Notes under the pieces: model-generated
Database searches by the model: none
What the model was told of the DNA's origin: nothing
Seen by the model: only the letters and a program-made list of their open reading frames with translations
In this document: one piece after another, positions 34,339 to 34,500 of the stretch
How positions within the stretch are numbered: the first letter of the stretch is position 1
Layout of the letters: each line of letters opens with the position of its first letter
Source of the DNA: Herpetosiphon sp.
GTDB taxonomy: Bacteria > Chloroflexota > Anaerolineae > Anaerolineales > Villigracilaceae
Direction of reading: 5' to 3'
DNA length: 34,500 nt
NCBI GenBank assembly: GCA_020717985.1
Contig: DYDH01000014.1
Span: 5,614 to 40,113 of the forward strand
Made by a program: the position numbers and the translations under genes

Positions 34339-34500
34339 TTAAGCGATAGGTTTTCGACAGAAATAACAATATTCATTCAATGCACATGAAAATTTATTAA
34401 GAACGGTAAAATCATTCAATGAACCCGCGTGTTCATTATTTTTACATCGCAAAATTGTTTTGTCTATGAGCACCCAAAGGTCGCCCGTCTTCAATGTTTC
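34339..34500 (-). CDS. Possible 3' end of an upstream gene (hypothetical, partial)
   Basis: From the right edge a reading frame of 53 codons runs on the minus strand to TAA at 34339-34341. The product starts ETLKTGDLWVLIDKT and ends NEYCYFCRKPIA. No family is recognised. It overlaps, in another frame, a decayed wzt-like start, so its final dozen codons may be read-through into that remnant. It could be a real C-terminus or a chance open frame; sequence to the right of the window would decide. Confidence 0.35.
   Translation of the reverse strand, partial: ETLKTGDLWVLIDKTILRCKNNEHAGSLNDFTVLNKFSCALNEYCYFCRKPIA
34345..34382 (-). pseudogene. Decayed second copy of the wzt 5' end
   Basis: On the minus strand this stretch encodes MNIVISVENLSLKLG followed by TAG. 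The intact wzt at 33248 begins MNKTVISVENLSKSYRLG. At DNA level 34345-34367 matches 33214-33236 in 22 of 23 positions, and the similarity continues through the ATG region with one three-base gap. The frame stops after about 15 codons, and the remainder up to 34265 has no ABC motifs. It looks like a remnant left by recombination or by insertion of the methyltransferase gene between two wzt starts. Confidence 0.6.

Noticed and set aside
34373..34421. Two TCATTCAATG words (34373-34382 and 34412-34421) as direct repeats of an insertion site.
   Set aside because: Ten-base AT-rich words 39 bases apart are weak evidence and no element lies between them.

Overview
The window is one long polysaccharide (exopolysaccharide, capsule or O-antigen type) biosynthesis locus. 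Thirty convincing protein genes all lie on the minus strand, so transcription runs from the right edge to the left edge. Genes are packed tightly: many neighbours overlap by 1, 4 or 8-20 bases through ATGA, GTGA or TAATG junctions, and the longest gap is about 125 bp. No tRNA, rRNA, CRISPR array, integrase or transposase gene was seen, and no stretch above 300 bp lacks a gene. The organism cannot be fixed from the sequence alone. Moderate GC, AGGAGG-type ribosome binding sites, frequent TTG/GTG starts and a short TCGTTGCGAGGAGG-type interspersed repeat fit a Chloroflexota (Anaerolineae-like) genome; this is a tentative inference.

Right end (about 30-34.5 kb, transcribed first): a fragment that may be the tail of an upstream gene, a methyltransferase, a Wzt-type ABC ATPase with a C-terminal carbohydrate-binding-like domain, an FkbM-like protein, another methyltransferase and a GT2 glycosyltransferase. 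A second, decayed copy of the wzt start lies just upstream of the methyltransferase. The FkbM-like gene looks AT-richer than the rest of the locus. Middle right (about 19.6-29 kb): a GT-B-like protein, a GNAT acyltransferase, a Trm112-like/methyltransferase fusion, a heparinase II/III-like protein, an AsnB-type amidotransferase, a GT2 enzyme and a methyltransferase.

Middle (about 7-19.6 kb): GT4, GT2, a serine-acetyltransferase-like hexapeptide enzyme, two methyltransferases, a NodB-type deacetylase, a GT4 enzyme, an O-antigen ligase/polymerase-like membrane protein, two more GT4 enzymes, a PaaK/CapK-like adenylate-forming enzyme, an ExoA-like GT2 and a methyltransferase. Left end (1-6.3 kb): an initiating sugar-phosphate transferase with an unusual domain order, a LegB-like NAD-dependent 4,6-dehydratase, a nucleotidyltransferase and a DegT-family aminotransferase (together able to make an NDP-4-amino-4,6-dideoxy sugar), then a Wzz/Wzc-type chain-length regulator with a BY-kinase domain, cut by the window edge.

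Working model (inference): the left-end enzymes make and load an amino-deoxy sugar onto a polyprenyl phosphate. Up to nine glycosyltransferases extend it. Methyl-, acyl- and amidotransferases and a deacetylase decorate it. The ligase/polymerase and the Wzc-like protein control polymerisation. Export is ambiguous: an ABC ATPase (Wzt) is present, but no permease (Wzm) and no Wzx flippase is visible here. The most unusual single item is the domain-permuted glycosyl-1-phosphate transferase at 4797-6332.
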